Notes: a model not told the origin generated them from the letters alone. 64,000 bases of DNA from Pseudoxanthomonas sp. 3HH-4 (GCF_006716465.1 NZ_VFPB01000005.1:372001-436000); one strand, 5' to 3'; positions 17,051-28,196 are shown, numbered from the stretch's first letter. Numbers and translations: made by a program.

Positions 17051-18175
17051 ATGAATCCTGCGCATCCCCCCCATGACCCTTCACGCCGCCGTGTGCTGGG
17101 CGGGCTTGGCGCCGCCGGCCTGGTCGGCATGTTGCCTGCCGCGCGTGCGAAAGATCGACGCCCACTCGGCGTCGCCCTGGTCGGCCTCGGCTACTACAGC
17201 CGCGACCTGCTCGCACCTGCGCTGCAGATGACGAAGCACTGCCGGTTGGCCGGCATCGTCACCGGTACGCCGGCCAAGGCGGAGGAATGGCAGCGTCGTC
17301 ACCGCATTCCCGACCGTAACGTCTACGACTACGCGGGCTTCGACCGCATCGCGGACAACCCCGACATCGATGTCGTGTACATCGTCCTGCCGAACCACCT
17401 GCACAAGCCGTTCACCCTGCGCGCGGCGGCCGCGGGCAAGCACGTGTGGTGCGAGAAGCCGATGGCAATGGATGCCGCGGAGGCGCGCGCGATGATCGAG
17501 GCCTGCCGGCGCCATGGCGTGCAGCTGACGATCGGCTACCGCATGCAGCACGAACCCAACACGCAGGCGGTCATGGCATTGGCCCGGTCCCATCCGTTCG
17601 GGCGCCTGCAGCGGATCCGCGCGGAAGCCGGGTTCCGCGGATTCGACGGCGCGAGCGGCGACAACTGGCGCCTGGATCCCGTGCGTGGCGGCGGCGCGAT
17701 GTACGACATGGGCGTGTACGCATTGAATGCCGCGCGCTATACCACCGGTACCGAGCCCGTCGCGGTGACGGCGACGCCGCATGTGGAGCGCGCCGACATC
17801 TTCCGTGGCGTCGACGAGTCGATGCGCTTCCGGCTCGAATTCCCCGATGGCGTCGTGGCCGATTGCGCGACCAGCTTCGGCCGCAACATAAACCTGCTGC
17901 ACGCCGACTGCGCGGACGGATGGTACGAACTGTCACCGTTCCAGGCCTACGAAGGCGTTCGCGGCGAAGCCAGCGACGGGCGCCGGTTCGACGCGGTGAT
18001 CGGCGCGACACCCGCCCAGCAGGCGAGGCAGATGGATGCCGACGCGCTGGCCATTCTGCAGCGCACGCCGCCGCGCGTGCCGGGCGAAGAGGGGTTGCGC
18101 GACATGGTGGTGCTGGACGCGATCTTCGCTTCGGCGCGCACCGGCGGCGCGCGAGTGGAGATTGCGGCGGCCTGA
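17051..18175 (+). CDS. Gfo/Idh/MocA-family oxidoreductase with Tat signal
   Basis: NAD(P)-dependent sugar or cyclitol-type oxidoreductase of 374 aa. A twin-arginine-like signal (SRRRVLGGLGAAGLVGMLP) precedes the dinucleotide fold GVALVGLGYYSRDLLAP; the family EKP motif appears in WCEKPMAMD. The C-terminal Gfo/Idh half includes the substrate-site block GGAMYDMGVYALNAARY. Enzymes of this family with Tat signals, such as glucose-fructose oxidoreductase, work in the periplasm with tightly bound NADP. The substrate is unknown. The start at 17051 is the first ATG after the preceding stop and preserves the Tat motif. Confidence 0.9.
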   Translation: MNPAHPPHDPSRRRVLGGLGAAGLVGMLPAARAKDRRPLGVALVGLGYYSRDLLAPALQMTKHCRLAGIVTGTPAKAEEWQRRHRIPDRNVYDYAGFDRIADNPDIDVVYIVLPNHLHKPFTLRAAAAGKHVWCEKPMAMDAAEARAMIEACRRHGVQLTIGYRMQHEPNTQAVMALARSHPFGRLQRIRAEAGFRGFDGASGDNWRLDPVRGGGAMYDMGVYALNAARYTTGTEPVAVTATPHVERADIFRGVDESMRFRLEFPDGVVADCATSFGRNINLLHADCADGWYELSPFQAYEGVRGEASDGRRFDAVIGATPAQQARQMDADALAILQRTPPRVPGEEGLRDMVVLDAIFASARTGGARVEIAAA

Positions 18176-18181
18176 AACCCG

Positions 18182-18904
18182 TCAGCCGGGGATGAAGGGG
18201 AAGACGATCTTCAGCACGCCCTTCAATCCGCCCTCGGCGGTACTGGCAACGGCCTTGGCGCCGAGGCTGTTGAGCGCATTGCGCGCATCCTGCCAGCGCA
18301 GTTTGGTGAGGTCCTTCTTCAGCAGGTCGGCGACCTCTTCCGTCGCGGGCATCAGCTTCTTCAGCTCGGCCGTCACGGCAGCGGGGTCGGGTTGCAGGTA
18401 GCCCCAGCGTTCGGCAATGGCCAGCAGCGTATCGAAGCGCACCGCCACCACGTCGCGATTGCGTTCGTACACGGGCAGCGCACCCACCTCGAGGATGGCC
18501 TGTTCGAACTGCTGATGGTCGTCGGGATGCTCGATGCGGATGGCGAGGAAGCCTTCCTTTCGGCTGCGTTCGCTGACGTGCTTCGCACCCGATTTCAGGT
18601 TTGTCTCGGTCAATGCCGTCGCGACGATGCGTTGCAGGGCGGCATCGCGCTCCTCGGGTACCAGTGCCCGCCAGCGTGCGTAACCATCACGGCGCAGCGC
18701 CTTGATCTTGGCCGGCGTGACCCGCAGCTTGCCGGCGACGGTGAAATTGGATTCGTCGCGGCCGATGGTGCCGTCGCGTTCCAGCAGTACGAAGATCAGC
18801 AGTTCAAGGTCGCGCTTGGTCAGCGACTGGAAGCCCTGCAGCAGGGTCAGGCGCAGGAACTCGTTGCCGAAACCGGCGGGGTCCTTGAGTTCGATCGGCA
18901 GCAT
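18182..18904 (-). CDS. conserved protein of unknown function
   Basis: Protein of 240 aa, not recognised. It has no signal peptide or clear membrane segment. The N-terminal third (about 20-80, GFQSLTKRDLELLIFVLLER then KLRVTPAKIKALRRDG) is predicted helical and has the rhythm of a helix-turn-helix or winged-helix module; the middle (about 110-165) is mixed; the last residues (VLKIVFPFIPG) form a short hydrophobic tail. It faces the oxidoreductase gene tail to tail, 6 bp away, and is followed on its own strand by an SMP-30 gene. Codon usage looks like its neighbours. Confidence 0.7.
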   Translation of the reverse strand: MLPIELKDPAGFGNEFLRLTLLQGFQSLTKRDLELLIFVLLERDGTIGRDESNFTVAGKLRVTPAKIKALRRDGYARWRALVPEERDAALQRIVATALTETNLKSGAKHVSERSRKEGFLAIRIEHPDDHQQFEQAILEVGALPVYERNRDVVAVRFDTLLAIAERWGYLQPDPAAVTAELKKLMPATEEVADLLKKDLTKLRWQDARNALNSLGAKAVASTAEGGLKGVLKIVFPFIPG

Positions 18905-18976
18905 CGCAGGTCTCCATGTCAGGGAGGCATCTTGCCACGCCGGGATGTCAGTGCCTGAGACGTCCGCGGCACTCCG

Positions 18977-19894
18977 TCACAGGCCGGTCTCGCGCCCCGG
19001 ATAGTCCGCGCGGAAGGCTTCGATAGCACCCCGGTCCTGCAGGGTGACGAAGACCGTGCGTCCATCCGGTCCGCCGAAGGCGACGTTGGTAGGTTTCTGG
19101 CCTTTCAGCTTCACCTCACGCAGTACCTCGCCCCGCGGCGACACCACCACCACCGTGCCGGCACCGTAGCGGGCGATGTAAAGGTTGCCCATCGCATCGG
19201 TACGCATGCCATCCAGGCCGTGGTCGGGGAAGGCGACCAGCAGGCGCTTGCCGGATATCCCGCCGCTGCTGTCGAGGTCATATGCCCACACGCGTCGCTG
19301 CACGCTTTCGTTGACGTACAGCACATCGCCCTTGGGGCCGACTTCCACGCCGTTGGTGGTACCCATGCCGGTTTCCAGCAGCGAAGCCTTGCCATAGGGC
19401 AGGATCCGCCACAGCTGGCCGGTGCCGGAACGCCAGTCGGGGTCGCTGGCGTAGAACATGCCATTGGGTGCGAACGCGATGTCGTTGGGCTGGTGCGCGC
19501 CCGGAAGTGTGGCGAACACGCCCACCGAGCGGTCGCGCGGATCGATGCGCAGGATCCGGTGGCCGGTGTAGTCCGCCACGTACATGAAGCCGTCTGCATC
19601 GAAGCGGATGCCATTGCCGGTGCTGCCCTCCGGCAGCGTCACGTACAGGACCGCGTTACCGGCGCCGTCGGCATCGAACGACACCCGGCCGATCGTGCCA
19701 TCGCGCCCGAAACCCACCGCATACAGCGCGCCGTCGGGACCGAAGGCCGGGCCTTCGATCCCCGTGCTGAAAACACCATCACCCACGACGTCGCGTGCAA
19801 CGTACAGGGATTCCGGCGTCGTCCGCGCGGCGTCTTCCGTGTGGGTGCAGCCTGCCAGCCCTGCGGCCAAGCCAAGTGCGAGCAGAGTCTTCAT
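18977..19894 (-). CDS. SMP-30/gluconolactonase-like lipoprotein
   Basis: Six-bladed beta-propeller protein of the SMP-30/gluconolaconase/LRE type, 305 aa from the ATG at 19894 (an in-frame ATG at 19909 adds five residues). The signal ends in a lipobox, LAGC. Blade motifs recur: GPAFGPDGALYAVGFG, GIRFDADGFMYVADY, PNDIAFAPNGMFYASDP, GVEVGPKGDVLYVNES and GMRTDAMGNLYIARYG, with the metal-ligand positions typical of lactonases. It probably hydrolyses a lactone in the periplasm; the substrate is not known. It is followed by rlmM on the same strand upstream, 55 bp away. Confidence 0.88.
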   Translation of the reverse strand: MKTLLALGLAAGLAGCTHTEDAARTTPESLYVARDVVGDGVFSTGIEGPAFGPDGALYAVGFGRDGTIGRVSFDADGAGNAVLYVTLPEGSTGNGIRFDADGFMYVADYTGHRILRIDPRDRSVGVFATLPGAHQPNDIAFAPNGMFYASDPDWRSGTGQLWRILPYGKASLLETGMGTTNGVEVGPKGDVLYVNESVQRRVWAYDLDSSGGISGKRLLVAFPDHGLDGMRTDAMGNLYIARYGAGTVVVVSPRGEVLREVKLKGQKPTNVAFGGPDGRTVFVTLQDRGAIEAFRADYPGRETGL

Positions 19895-19949
19895 TCGGTG
19901 CAACGTCATCCGTATCCCCTCGGGTGGCGTGTAGGCAGGTCTTCGCGGC

Positions 19950-21002
19950 TCAGCCGGGCGTGGCGAACACCGTGATCTCTTCGCGGTCGTGGTAGAGCTG
20001 GCGTGCGCGCACCTCCAGCGACCGGCCGGCCTGGTCGGCGAACAGGTCCAGGCACAGCTTCGTCTCGTCCCAGCGTTTCTTCATCGGCAGCTTGAGATTG
20101 AACACGGCGTGCCTGCACCAGCCTTCGCGGAACCAGTACGCCATGCGCTCGGCGACGCGCCGCGGCTGTTCCACCATGTCGCAGACCATCCAGTCCAGCG
20201 GCTGCGAGGGTTTCCAGTGGAAGCCGTCGGCGCGCAGATGTTCGACCAAGCCGGTCGCCAACACGTGCTCGCGCAGCGGGCCGTTGTCGACGCTGGTCAC
20301 GCGCAGATGGTGGCGCGTGAGTACCCAGGTCCAGCCACCCGGTGCGGCACCGAGATCGGCGGCGGTCATGCCGGGCCTCAGCAGAGCCTCGCGCTGACGT
20401 TCGTCGAGCAGCGACAGGAAGGCTTCTTCCAGCTTCAATGCAGAGCGCGACGGCGCATCGGGCAGCAGCTTCAGGCGCGGGATGCCGAGCGGCCAGGGAG
20501 CACTGTCGCGTGCATCGGCGACGCACAGGAACAGGTGGTCGCCCTGCACGAAGACCACATGCAGGCGCGGCAGGCGCGCATCGTCCTTCTCGCTCAGGAA
20601 GCCGGCCTTGCGCAGTGCCGGCCGCAGCGCATTGCCGAAACTGCGCGCGAGTCCGGCCAACGGCTTGGCGCTGTCGGAGTCCGGGTGCTCCACCCACAGG
20701 TCGCCGTAACGCCCGCTGCCCGCCAAGGCGGCGAGGAGCGGCGTGATGCGGTCCTTGGGGTCGATGCCGCGCAGTTCGGCGAGCAGCCGCAGCTTCTGCC
20801 GGGCGAAGATCAGGTCGCGCCAGGGCAGGGCGCGGTCCAGCGCCTGCGCTTCCTCGCAGACGAACACGACATGGCCATCGTTGCGCTGCGCGCGCGCATA
20901 GCCGGCGAACCCGGCCAGCGCGGCGCGCTCGGTCAGTTCGGCAGCAAGTTCGGGTTCGAATCCCTGGCGGCAATAAGCCAGCAGGCCGGTCGTCGATGAC
21001 AT
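19950..21002 (-). CDS. rlmM: 23S rRNA 2'-O-ribose methyltransferase RlmM
   Basis: Methylates the 2'-hydroxyl of C2498 of 23S rRNA. The 350-aa protein begins with the family N-terminus GLLAYCRQGFEPELAAEL, has a THUMP-like middle region, and a Rossmann methyltransferase domain with the SAM motif DLGAAPGGWTWVL and the later WMVCDMVEQP and FNLKLPMKKRW blocks (K-D-K-E type catalytic set). Length and order match E. coli RlmM. Confidence 0.95.
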   Translation of the reverse strand: MSSTTGLLAYCRQGFEPELAAELTERAALAGFAGYARAQRNDGHVVFVCEEAQALDRALPWRDLIFARQKLRLLAELRGIDPKDRITPLLAALAGSGRYGDLWVEHPDSDSAKPLAGLARSFGNALRPALRKAGFLSEKDDARLPRLHVVFVQGDHLFLCVADARDSAPWPLGIPRLKLLPDAPSRSALKLEEAFLSLLDERQREALLRPGMTAADLGAAPGGWTWVLTRHHLRVTSVDNGPLREHVLATGLVEHLRADGFHWKPSQPLDWMVCDMVEQPRRVAERMAYWFREGWCRHAVFNLKLPMKKRWDETKLCLDLFADQAGRSLEVRARQLYHDREEITVFATPG

Positions 21003-21092
21003 GGCGCGGTCGCGTGAAGCGGATGGCTGCGGCTCCTGCCGCGAGGACAGGGTACAGGAGAAGCCGGGCGCGATGGCTTCTCCGCGCGTCGC

Positions 21093-21653
21093 TCAGTACT
21101 TGTCGCCGCCCGACTCGCCATAGTGCCTGAGCACCGCGCGCGCATCCTCGCGGCGCAGGTCGCGCACCACTTCGATGCCGCGTTTGTTGAGCTCGCCGAT
21201 CCAGTCCGCCGGCAACGGACCTTCGTCGAACTCGGTCAGTTCCATCACGTCCTCGGCGCGCGCGCCGATCAGCAGGCGGTCGATGCCGGCCCACACCGTG
21301 GCGCCATAGCACTGGCAGCAGGGCTGCGACGATGTCGCCAGCACCACCGGCGCGATGCGATCGTTGAGGCGCGGCGTCTGCAGGCGCTGTTGCGCCAGCA
21401 TGTAGGCCATGTTCTCGGCATGCGCCAGCGAGCAGGTGTGCGGCATCACCCGGTTCACGCCGAGGGCGATCACCCGGTGGTCCGGGCCGAATACGACGGC
21501 GCCGAATGGTCCCCCGGTGTTGGCGTCCACGTTGCGGCGCGACAGGTCGATGGCCAGCGCGACCTTGTCCTCGTCGCCCGCGAACGTCGCGGCGGGATCG
21601 AGAAGGTCGTGAGTCCAGGCGGGCAGAGTGAGATGTATCTGTTGGTAGAGCAT
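21093..21653 (-). CDS. cytidine/guanine deaminase-family enzyme
   Basis: Nucleoside or base deaminase of 186 aa. The zinc site is complete: HAE at 78-80 (SLAHAENMAY) and PCCQC at 111-115 (PCxxC). GGPFGAVVF is the substrate-facing motif shared by guanine deaminase and TadA-like proteins. The ATG at 21653 overlaps the previous gene's TGA by one base, so the two are translationally coupled; longer in-frame starts would run through that lipoprotein gene. The exact substrate (guanine, cytosine or another base) cannot be assigned. Confidence 0.88.
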   Translation of the reverse strand: MLYQQIHLTLPAWTHDLLDPAATFAGDEDKVALAIDLSRRNVDANTGGPFGAVVFGPDHRVIALGVNRVMPHTCSLAHAENMAYMLAQQRLQTPRLNDRIAPVVLATSSQPCCQCYGATVWAGIDRLLIGARAEDVMELTEFDEGPLPADWIGELNKRGIEVVRDLRREDARAVLRHYGESGGDKY

Positions 21654-22072
21654 CAACGTGCAGGCAGTTTCGAGGAAGAGGAATCGGATTCGCAACGGCC
21701 GCTGACGCATTGGCAAGCAGTCACATCGGCGAAGCCGCAGACGCCCATGCGACCACTGGCCGCGCACTGCGCTTGCACGCCCTGCGGATCGGTGGGGCTG
21801 TCCTTGTTGACGCAGGCCGGCATCGCGCCACAGCAGTTGCCCACGTTCTTCACCGCGCAGTCGGCACTGGTCCTGCAGGCATAGTCGACGGTGACTGCGC
21901 CGGCTTCCCGCGGCGGCAGGTTTCCGCCGGTCGACTTGGGGGTGGGCGTCGACGCGGGTGGCGGGTCGGTCGCCACGCCGTCGGAGGAGGCCGGTGCCGC
22001 GCAACCCGCAAGTGCGAGCAGAAACAGGCAGGACAGCAGGGCAGGCAGCAGGCGCAGCGAGATGCGGGACAT
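21653..22072 (-). CDS. cysteine-rich lipoprotein of unknown function
   Basis: Protein of 139 aa with a lipoprotein signal (lipobox LAGC, Cys24), a Pro/Thr-rich linker (about 30-58), and a compact domain with ten or so cysteines in motifs CRTSADCAVKNVGNCCGAMP, CAASGRMGVCGF and CQCVSGRCES. The even spacing implies several disulphides in the periplasm or on the outer membrane. I do not recognise a named family, though similar DxDC-type cysteine patterns occur in secreted deltaproteobacterial proteins. It is coupled (TGATG) to the downstream deaminase gene. Confidence 0.8.
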   Translation of the reverse strand: MSRISLRLLPALLSCLFLLALAGCAAPASSDGVATDPPPASTPTPKSTGGNLPPREAGAVTVDYACRTSADCAVKNVGNCCGAMPACVNKDSPTDPQGVQAQCAASGRMGVCGFADVTACQCVSGRCESDSSSSKLPAR

Positions 22073-22149
22073 GGCGGACTCCTTTGCTCGGTGGTGGTGC
22101 GCGCCAGCCTGCCGGCCACCGCCTCAACGGGCGGTGAAAGCGGCCGGCA

Positions 22150-23907
<1,758 letters not shown>

Positions 23908-23998
23908 CGGGGCGGACAGGCTCGGAAAAACGCAAGTTTAGCCGGTCCGGCGCTCGCACTGGTCTATCCTGAACAGCCCGACGCGCGTGGATCCCCGC

Positions 23999-24682
23999 AT
24001 GAGCCTTCCCGTCCTCGTCATCGGCAACAAGAACTACTCGTCCTGGTCGCTGCGGCCGTGGCTGCTGCTGCGGCACTTCGGGGTGGGCTTCGAGGAGGTC
24101 CGGTTGCCCCTCGACACGCCGCAGTTCGCCGATGAGGTCCTGCGCCACTCCCCGACGGGCAAGGTACCGGCACTGCATGATGGCGACGTCCAGGTCTGGG
24201 ATTCGCTGGCCATCTGCGAATACGCCAACGAGCGCTGGCTGGACGGCCGGGGGTGGCCGAAGGACCTGGCCGCCCGCGCCATGGCGCGCGCCGCGGCGGC
24301 GGAGATGCACTCCGGCTTCGTCGCACTGCGCACGCAGCTGCCGATGAACAGCCGGCGGACCCCGGACGCCTACCGCTGGGATGCTGCTGCTCAACGCGAC
24401 ATCGGCCGCGTGCAGGGACTGTGGCGCCAGCTTCGTGACGCGCAAGGCGATGGCGGGGACTTCCTGTGCGGCGACTTCGGCATCGTCGATGCGATGTACG
24501 CGCCGGTGGCGGTCCGTTTCGAAGGCTACGGCGTGCCGGTCGACGCCGTCGCGCGCCGCTACATGGATGCGTTGTTCGCGCTGCCGGCGATGCGGGAATG
24601 GCGCGCAGCAGCGGCGGAGGAAACTGAATCGGTCGCGGCCACCGATGCACTGCGCTCCCGCTGTAGCGGACGCCCGGTGTAG
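23999..24682 (+). CDS. glutathione S-transferase family protein
   Basis: GST of 227 aa with an N-terminal thioredoxin-fold domain (about 5-80): [19 protein letters not shown], with Ser in the position used to activate glutathione, then [27 protein letters not shown] with the cis-Pro and the glutathione-binding D-S pair. The helical domain runs to the C-terminus and includes [11 protein letters not shown], the GST N-capping box. The ATG at 23999 gives the family N-terminus; an in-frame ATG at 23987 is possible. The substrate is unknown; the sequence resembles the YfcF/YfcG-like or zeta-like bacterial GSTs. Confidence 0.9.
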   Translation: MSLPVLVIGNKNYSSWSLRPWLLLRHFGVGFEEVRLPLDTPQFADEVLRHSPTGKVPALHDGDVQVWDSLAICEYANERWLDGRGWPKDLAARAMARAAAAEMHSGFVALRTQLPMNSRRTPDAYRWDAAAQRDIGRVQGLWRQLRDAQGDGGDFLCGDFGIVDAMYAPVAVRFEGYGVPVDAVARRYMDALFALPAMREWRAAAAEETESVAATDALRSRCSGRPV

Positions 24683-24704
24683 GCTGGTCGCGGAGGACAC
24701 ATCC

Positions 24705-24974
24705 ATGCGCGTGGTTTACCTGGCCGACAACCTGTTCGACGCCCATCTGGTCAAGCATGCGCTGGAGGAGGCGGAGATTCCCGCGTTCGTGTTCGGCGAA
24801 TCGCTGCTGGGCGGCATGGGCGAACTGCCGCTGTTCGGCGTGCTGCGGGTCTGTGTGCCGGACCCCGCGTTTCCTGAGGCAGAGGGCATCGTGCAGGGCC
24901 TGGGGCTGGAATCGCGCGACGACGGCCCCATCTTGGAAAGCGACGACGAAGGCGTCGGCATCCTGCCCGCCTGA
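24705..24974 (+). CDS. DUF2007 family small protein
   Basis: Protein of 89 aa with the DUF2007 (putative signal-transducing) domain: an N-terminal beta-alpha unit [20 protein letters not shown], then [20 protein letters not shown] and a V-C-V-P-D strand. The C-terminal 15 residues are acidic. Members are thought to fold like a ferredoxin and may bind ligands or proteins, but none has a firm function. It is preceded by an AGGACA-type ribosome-binding site and lies 22 bp after the GST gene and 31 bp before msrA, so the three may be cotranscribed. Confidence 0.85.
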   Translation: MRVVYLADNLFDAHLVKHALEEAEIPAFVFGESLLGGMGELPLFGVLRVCVPDPAFPEAEGIVQGLGLESRDDGPILESDDEGVGILPA

Positions 24975-25005
24975 TCCGTCCTCCCCCACGATCAAGAGGT
25001 CCGCC

Positions 25006-25656
25006 ATGCTGGGTATCGGAGCCTACAAGCAGCGCATGCCGCGCGCGGAAGACATGCTGCCGGGACGCGAGACGCCGCTGCCGTTGCACAACGTGCATTT
25101 CGTCAACGGCCATCCGCTGCGCGACGCATTCGAGGGATTGCAGCAGGTGGAGTTCGGCCTTGGCTGTTTCTGGGGTGCCGAGCGCAAGTTCTGGAACCTG
25201 CCCGGCGCGTACAGCACGTCGGTCGGCTATGCCGGCGGTGGCACACCGAATGCGACTTACGAAGAGGTCTGCTCCGGCCAGACTGGCCACAACGAAGTGG
25301 TGCGCGTGGTGTACGACCCGGCCCAGGTGTCGTTCGAACGCCTGCTGCAGGTGTTCTGGGAAAGCCACGACCCCACCCAGGGCATGCGGCAGGGCAACGA
25401 CGTGGGCACGCAGTACCGCTCCGGCATCTACTGCCATACACCGGAACAGCACGCCGCGGCCGAAGCCAGCCTGAGGGCCTATCAGCAGACGCTGCATGCC
25501 GCCGGCTACGGCGATATCACCACCGAGATCGTCCATCCGGCGCCGCCGTTCTACTACGCCGAGGACTACCACCAGCAGTATCTGGCCAAGAATCCCAATG
25601 GCTATTGCGGGCTGGGTGGGACCGGCGTGAGCTGTCCTATCGGGCTGGGCGTCTGA
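25006..25656 (+). CDS. msrA: peptide methionine (S)-S-oxide reductase
   Basis: Repairs the S-epimer of methionine sulfoxide in proteins and free methionine. The 216-aa sequence shows the catalytic GCFWGAER with Cys54, the substrate-site [17 protein letters not shown], and [12 protein letters not shown] and SHDPTQ motifs. An N-terminal extension of about 45 residues, before the core, matches the long E. coli MsrA form. Recycling cysteines are present in the Gly-rich tail ([14 protein letters not shown]). The AGAGGTCC-type site before 25006 supports the start. Confidence 0.97.
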   Translation: MLGIGAYKQRMPRAEDMLPGRETPLPLHNVHFVNGHPLRDAFEGLQQVEFGLGCFWGAERKFWNLPGAYSTSVGYAGGGTPNATYEEVCSGQTGHNEVVRVVYDPAQVSFERLLQVFWESHDPTQGMRQGNDVGTQYRSGIYCHTPEQHAAAEASLRAYQQTLHAAGYGDITTEIVHPAPPFYYAEDYHQQYLAKNPNGYCGLGGTGVSCPIGLGV

Positions 25657-25670
25657 TCCGGCGCCCAGCC
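25643..25670. terminator. hairpin between convergent genes
   Basis: A perfect 9-bp inverted repeat (25643-25651 and 25662-25670) flanks the msrA stop codon and lies just before the end of the opposing gene at 25675. Its GC-rich stem could end transcription from both sides, but no clear T-run follows on either strand, so a terminator role is tentative. Confidence 0.4.
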
Positions 25671-25674
25671 GGCC

Positions 25675-26064
25675 TCAAGGCAGGTGTTCGCACCAGTACT
25701 GCAGTTCGCTGCTCTTGGTGGGTTCGTAGACGGCATGGAAGCCGGTGAAACCGCGTCCTTCCTGCTTTCCAGCGAACGGAGGCGAGTGCGTGGCCGCATG
25801 GATCAGCACGGGCTGGCCCGTGGCCATGCCGTAGACATAGATCTTGACGGTCTTGCCGGTGGCGGCGCGGTCCACGTAGACCGGCTTGAACTCGAAGTAG
25901 CGCCCGATCTTCGTGCCGGTTGCCCGATAGGGATCGTCGGTCGGCGCCGCGTCGACAGTGAAGTGCTCGCCACCGTAGACGATGTGGCAGCGCACGCTGG
26001 CGGCCTGGGCCTGTACGGCCAGCGACGCCAGGGCGAGGAGGGTCAGCAAGCGTCTCGCCTTCAT
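25675..26064 (-). CDS. secreted protein of unknown function
   Basis: Protein of 129 aa with a Sec signal (about 1-21, ending AQA), then a small beta-rich domain of about 105 residues with two cysteines (VRCHIVYGGE and LQYWCEHLP) that could form a disulphide. No named domain is recognised. It begins one base after the stop of the CapA-like gene on the same strand and so probably shares its transcript. Confidence 0.75.
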   Translation of the reverse strand: MKARRLLTLLALASLAVQAQAASVRCHIVYGGEHFTVDAAPTDDPYRATGTKIGRYFEFKPVYVDRAATGKTVKIYVYGMATGQPVLIHAATHSPPFAGKQEGRGFTGFHAVYEPTKSSELQYWCEHLP

Positions 26065-26065
26065 G

Positions 26066-27049
26066 TCATTCGCCCGAGCATTGGTTGACGGCCTTCCGGT
26101 CGGGGCTGGCGCAGGGACTGCTGGCGGTCGGGTCCGGATGCGGCACCCCGTTCGCGTCGAGCCTGGCCACGTGCGTGCGCCAGTCCACCACGCCGGTGCG
26201 GTCCACCCTGGCCGACAGCACCCAGCCGGTGGTCGTCGCCGGCGTGTCGAATCCGTTGAACAGGAAGTTGCCCAAGCTGTAGATGATCGGCTTGCCGCGG
26301 TAGTACTCGGCGCCCTGGGTGACGTGCGGATGACCTCCCACCACCAGGTCGGCGCCCGCGTCGATCATGCGCCGGGCGAATGCGCGCAAGCGCGGACTGG
26401 GATCGGGTTCGTCCTCCCAGCCCCAATGCATGAAGGGGATGACGATGTCCGCCCGGTGCACGCGCCGCGCGGCGATGATGTCCTCGATCACGTCGTCGTC
26501 CTCGCCGCTCCAGGCCACGCCGGGGCGGCTGGCATCGGCTTCGAAGGAACGGGGTTTGAATTCCACATAGCCCAGCAGCGCGATCCGCACGCCGTTGCGC
26601 TCTACGATCCAGGGCGCGTGGGCTGCCGTGGCGTCGCGACCGCCGCCGAAATAGGGCAGGCCCGCCGTGTCCATCAGCGCCAACTGCTCGGCGAATGCGG
26701 CCTTGCCGAAATCGCCGGAGTGGTTGTTGGCCAGCGACACGGCGTCGAAGTGCCGCTTCAGCACCGGCAGCGTGCGTGGATCGGCCCGGAACGTGTACGG
26801 TTTTTCTTCCGCCGTGCCCGTGGTCGCGACCACGCACTCCAGGTTGCCTATCCGCACGTCGTGCGAGGACAGCAGCGACGCGAAGGGCTGGAAGGGATCC
26901 TCACCGCGTGCGATCAGCTCACCGGGCGTTTCCGCCACCATGATGTCGCCGACGAAGATCAGGCTGGCATCGCCCGATGACGCACTGGCCATCGGGGATG
27001 CGGCGAGGAGGACGGACGATAGCAGGAGGGCGCGCATGCGCCCGATCAT
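26066..27049 (-). CDS. CapA/PgsA-family metallophosphatase-like protein
   Basis: Secreted or membrane-anchored protein of 327 aa (323 from an alternative ATG at 27037) with a signal peptide ending ASA and a PGA_cap domain: IFVGDIMVAETPG, IGNLECVV, SLANNHSGDFG, IALLGYVEFKPRSF, IVIPFMHWGWEDE and VVGGHPHVTQG. These are the metal-ligand motifs of the calcineurin-like fold in CapA/PgsA poly-gamma-glutamate proteins. No CapB/CapC genes are nearby, so a capsule role is not supported; similar stand-alone proteins are common and uncharacterised. Confidence 0.88.
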   Translation of the reverse strand: MIGRMRALLLSSVLLAASPMASASSGDASLIFVGDIMVAETPGELIARGEDPFQPFASLLSSHDVRIGNLECVVATTGTAEEKPYTFRADPRTLPVLKRHFDAVSLANNHSGDFGKAAFAEQLALMDTAGLPYFGGGRDATAAHAPWIVERNGVRIALLGYVEFKPRSFEADASRPGVAWSGEDDDVIEDIIAARRVHRADIVIPFMHWGWEDEPDPSPRLRAFARRMIDAGADLVVGGHPHVTQGAEYYRGKPIIYSLGNFLFNGFDTPATTTGWVLSARVDRTGVVDWRTHVARLDANGVPHPDPTASSPCASPDRKAVNQCSGE

Positions 27050-27118
27050 CCCGTGTCCGGCGCGCGGGCGCCAGCCCCGCGGCGGCGGCGCGGAGGGCAG
27101 CGACGGGTCGGAGTGGCG

Positions 27119-28084
27119 TCAGGCGGACAGCTTCTCGCGAACCGTCGTGCGCAGGGCGGCCAGGTCCTTGGCGAAGGTCTCGATGCCGGTGGCCAGCTTT
27201 TCCTTCGCCATCGGATCGGCTTCGATCGCGACGGCGAAACTCTCCGCCGTGACCGGCGCCGCGCTGACAGGCTCGGCAATTGCGGGGGACAGCTTGCGCG
27301 GCAGGTCGCCGTGCTCCTGGTCCAGCGTCTCCAGCAGGTCCGGCGAAATCGTCAGGCGGTCGCAACCGGCGAGTGCCTCGATCTGCGCGGTGGAGCGGAA
27401 CGAGGCGCCCATCACCACCGTCGGCGAGCCGCGGCGCTTGAACTCGGCGTACACGCCGCGCACGAACACCACGCCCGGATCCTCGTCGATGGTGGCCGGC
27501 GCCTGGCCGTTGGCCACGTACCAGTCCAGGATGCGGCCCACGAACGGCGAGATCAGGAACGCACCGGCCTCGGCGCAGGCGACGGCCTGGGTCGGGTTGA
27601 AGATCAGGGTGAGGTTGCAGTCGATGCCTTCGGCCTGCAGCTGGCGCGCGGCTTCCACGCCTTCCCAGGTGGACGCGACCTTTATCAGAATGCGGTCGCG
27701 GCCGATGCCCTGGTCGGCGTACATCTGCACGAATTTACGCGCCTTGGCGACGGTGGCGGCGGTGTCGTAGGCCTGGTCGGCATCCACCTCAGTCGAAACA
27801 CGACCGGGGATCAGGCCGGCGAGCTTCGCGCCGACGCCGACGGTCAGCCGGTCCACCACTTCGTCCACCAGCGCTTCGCCGCCGCCCTGCGCACGCGCCC
27901 AGGCGAGTTGTTCTTCGATCAGGTCGGCGTACACCGGCAGGTCAAGCGCCTTCTTCACCAGGGTGGGATTGGTGGTGCAGTCCACCGGCTTGAGGCGCTT
28001 GATGGCATCGTAATCGCCGGTGTCGGCGACGACCACGGACAGGTCGCGGAGCTGCTGCAGCTTGGTAGGGGTGGTGTCGGTCAT
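27119..28084 (-). CDS. tal: transaldolase
   Basis: Pentose phosphate pathway enzyme of 321 aa exchanging a dihydroxyacetone unit between sedoheptulose 7-phosphate and glyceraldehyde 3-phosphate. The Schiff-base lysine is Lys135 in [12 protein letters not shown], and the N-terminal signature [13 protein letters not shown] is complete, as are NLTLIFN and TISPDLLE. The start at 28084 gives the TalB-type N-terminus; longer in-frame starts overlap the upstream intergenic region. Confidence 0.97.
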   Translation of the reverse strand: MTDTTPTKLQQLRDLSVVVADTGDYDAIKRLKPVDCTTNPTLVKKALDLPVYADLIEEQLAWARAQGGGEALVDEVVDRLTVGVGAKLAGLIPGRVSTEVDADQAYDTAATVAKARKFVQMYADQGIGRDRILIKVASTWEGVEAARQLQAEGIDCNLTLIFNPTQAVACAEAGAFLISPFVGRILDWYVANGQAPATIDEDPGVVFVRGVYAEFKRRGSPTVVMGASFRSTAQIEALAGCDRLTISPDLLETLDQEHGDLPRKLSPAIAEPVSAAPVTAESFAVAIEADPMAKEKLATGIETFAKDLAALRTTVREKLSA

Positions 28085-28196
28085 GGGCGGTCGATGGGAT
28101 GGGGGAAATCGGGTGACAAGTATGCCCTGTCCCGCAGGGACGAGCCGGCTGCGGGAGCGTACTTTTCGTGGATTGATGCGATAGCGTGGCCGCCGA

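Noticed and set aside
26066-27049. A capsule biosynthesis locus based on the CapA-like gene
   Set aside because: No capB, capC or polysaccharide genes are adjacent; the protein is stand-alone.
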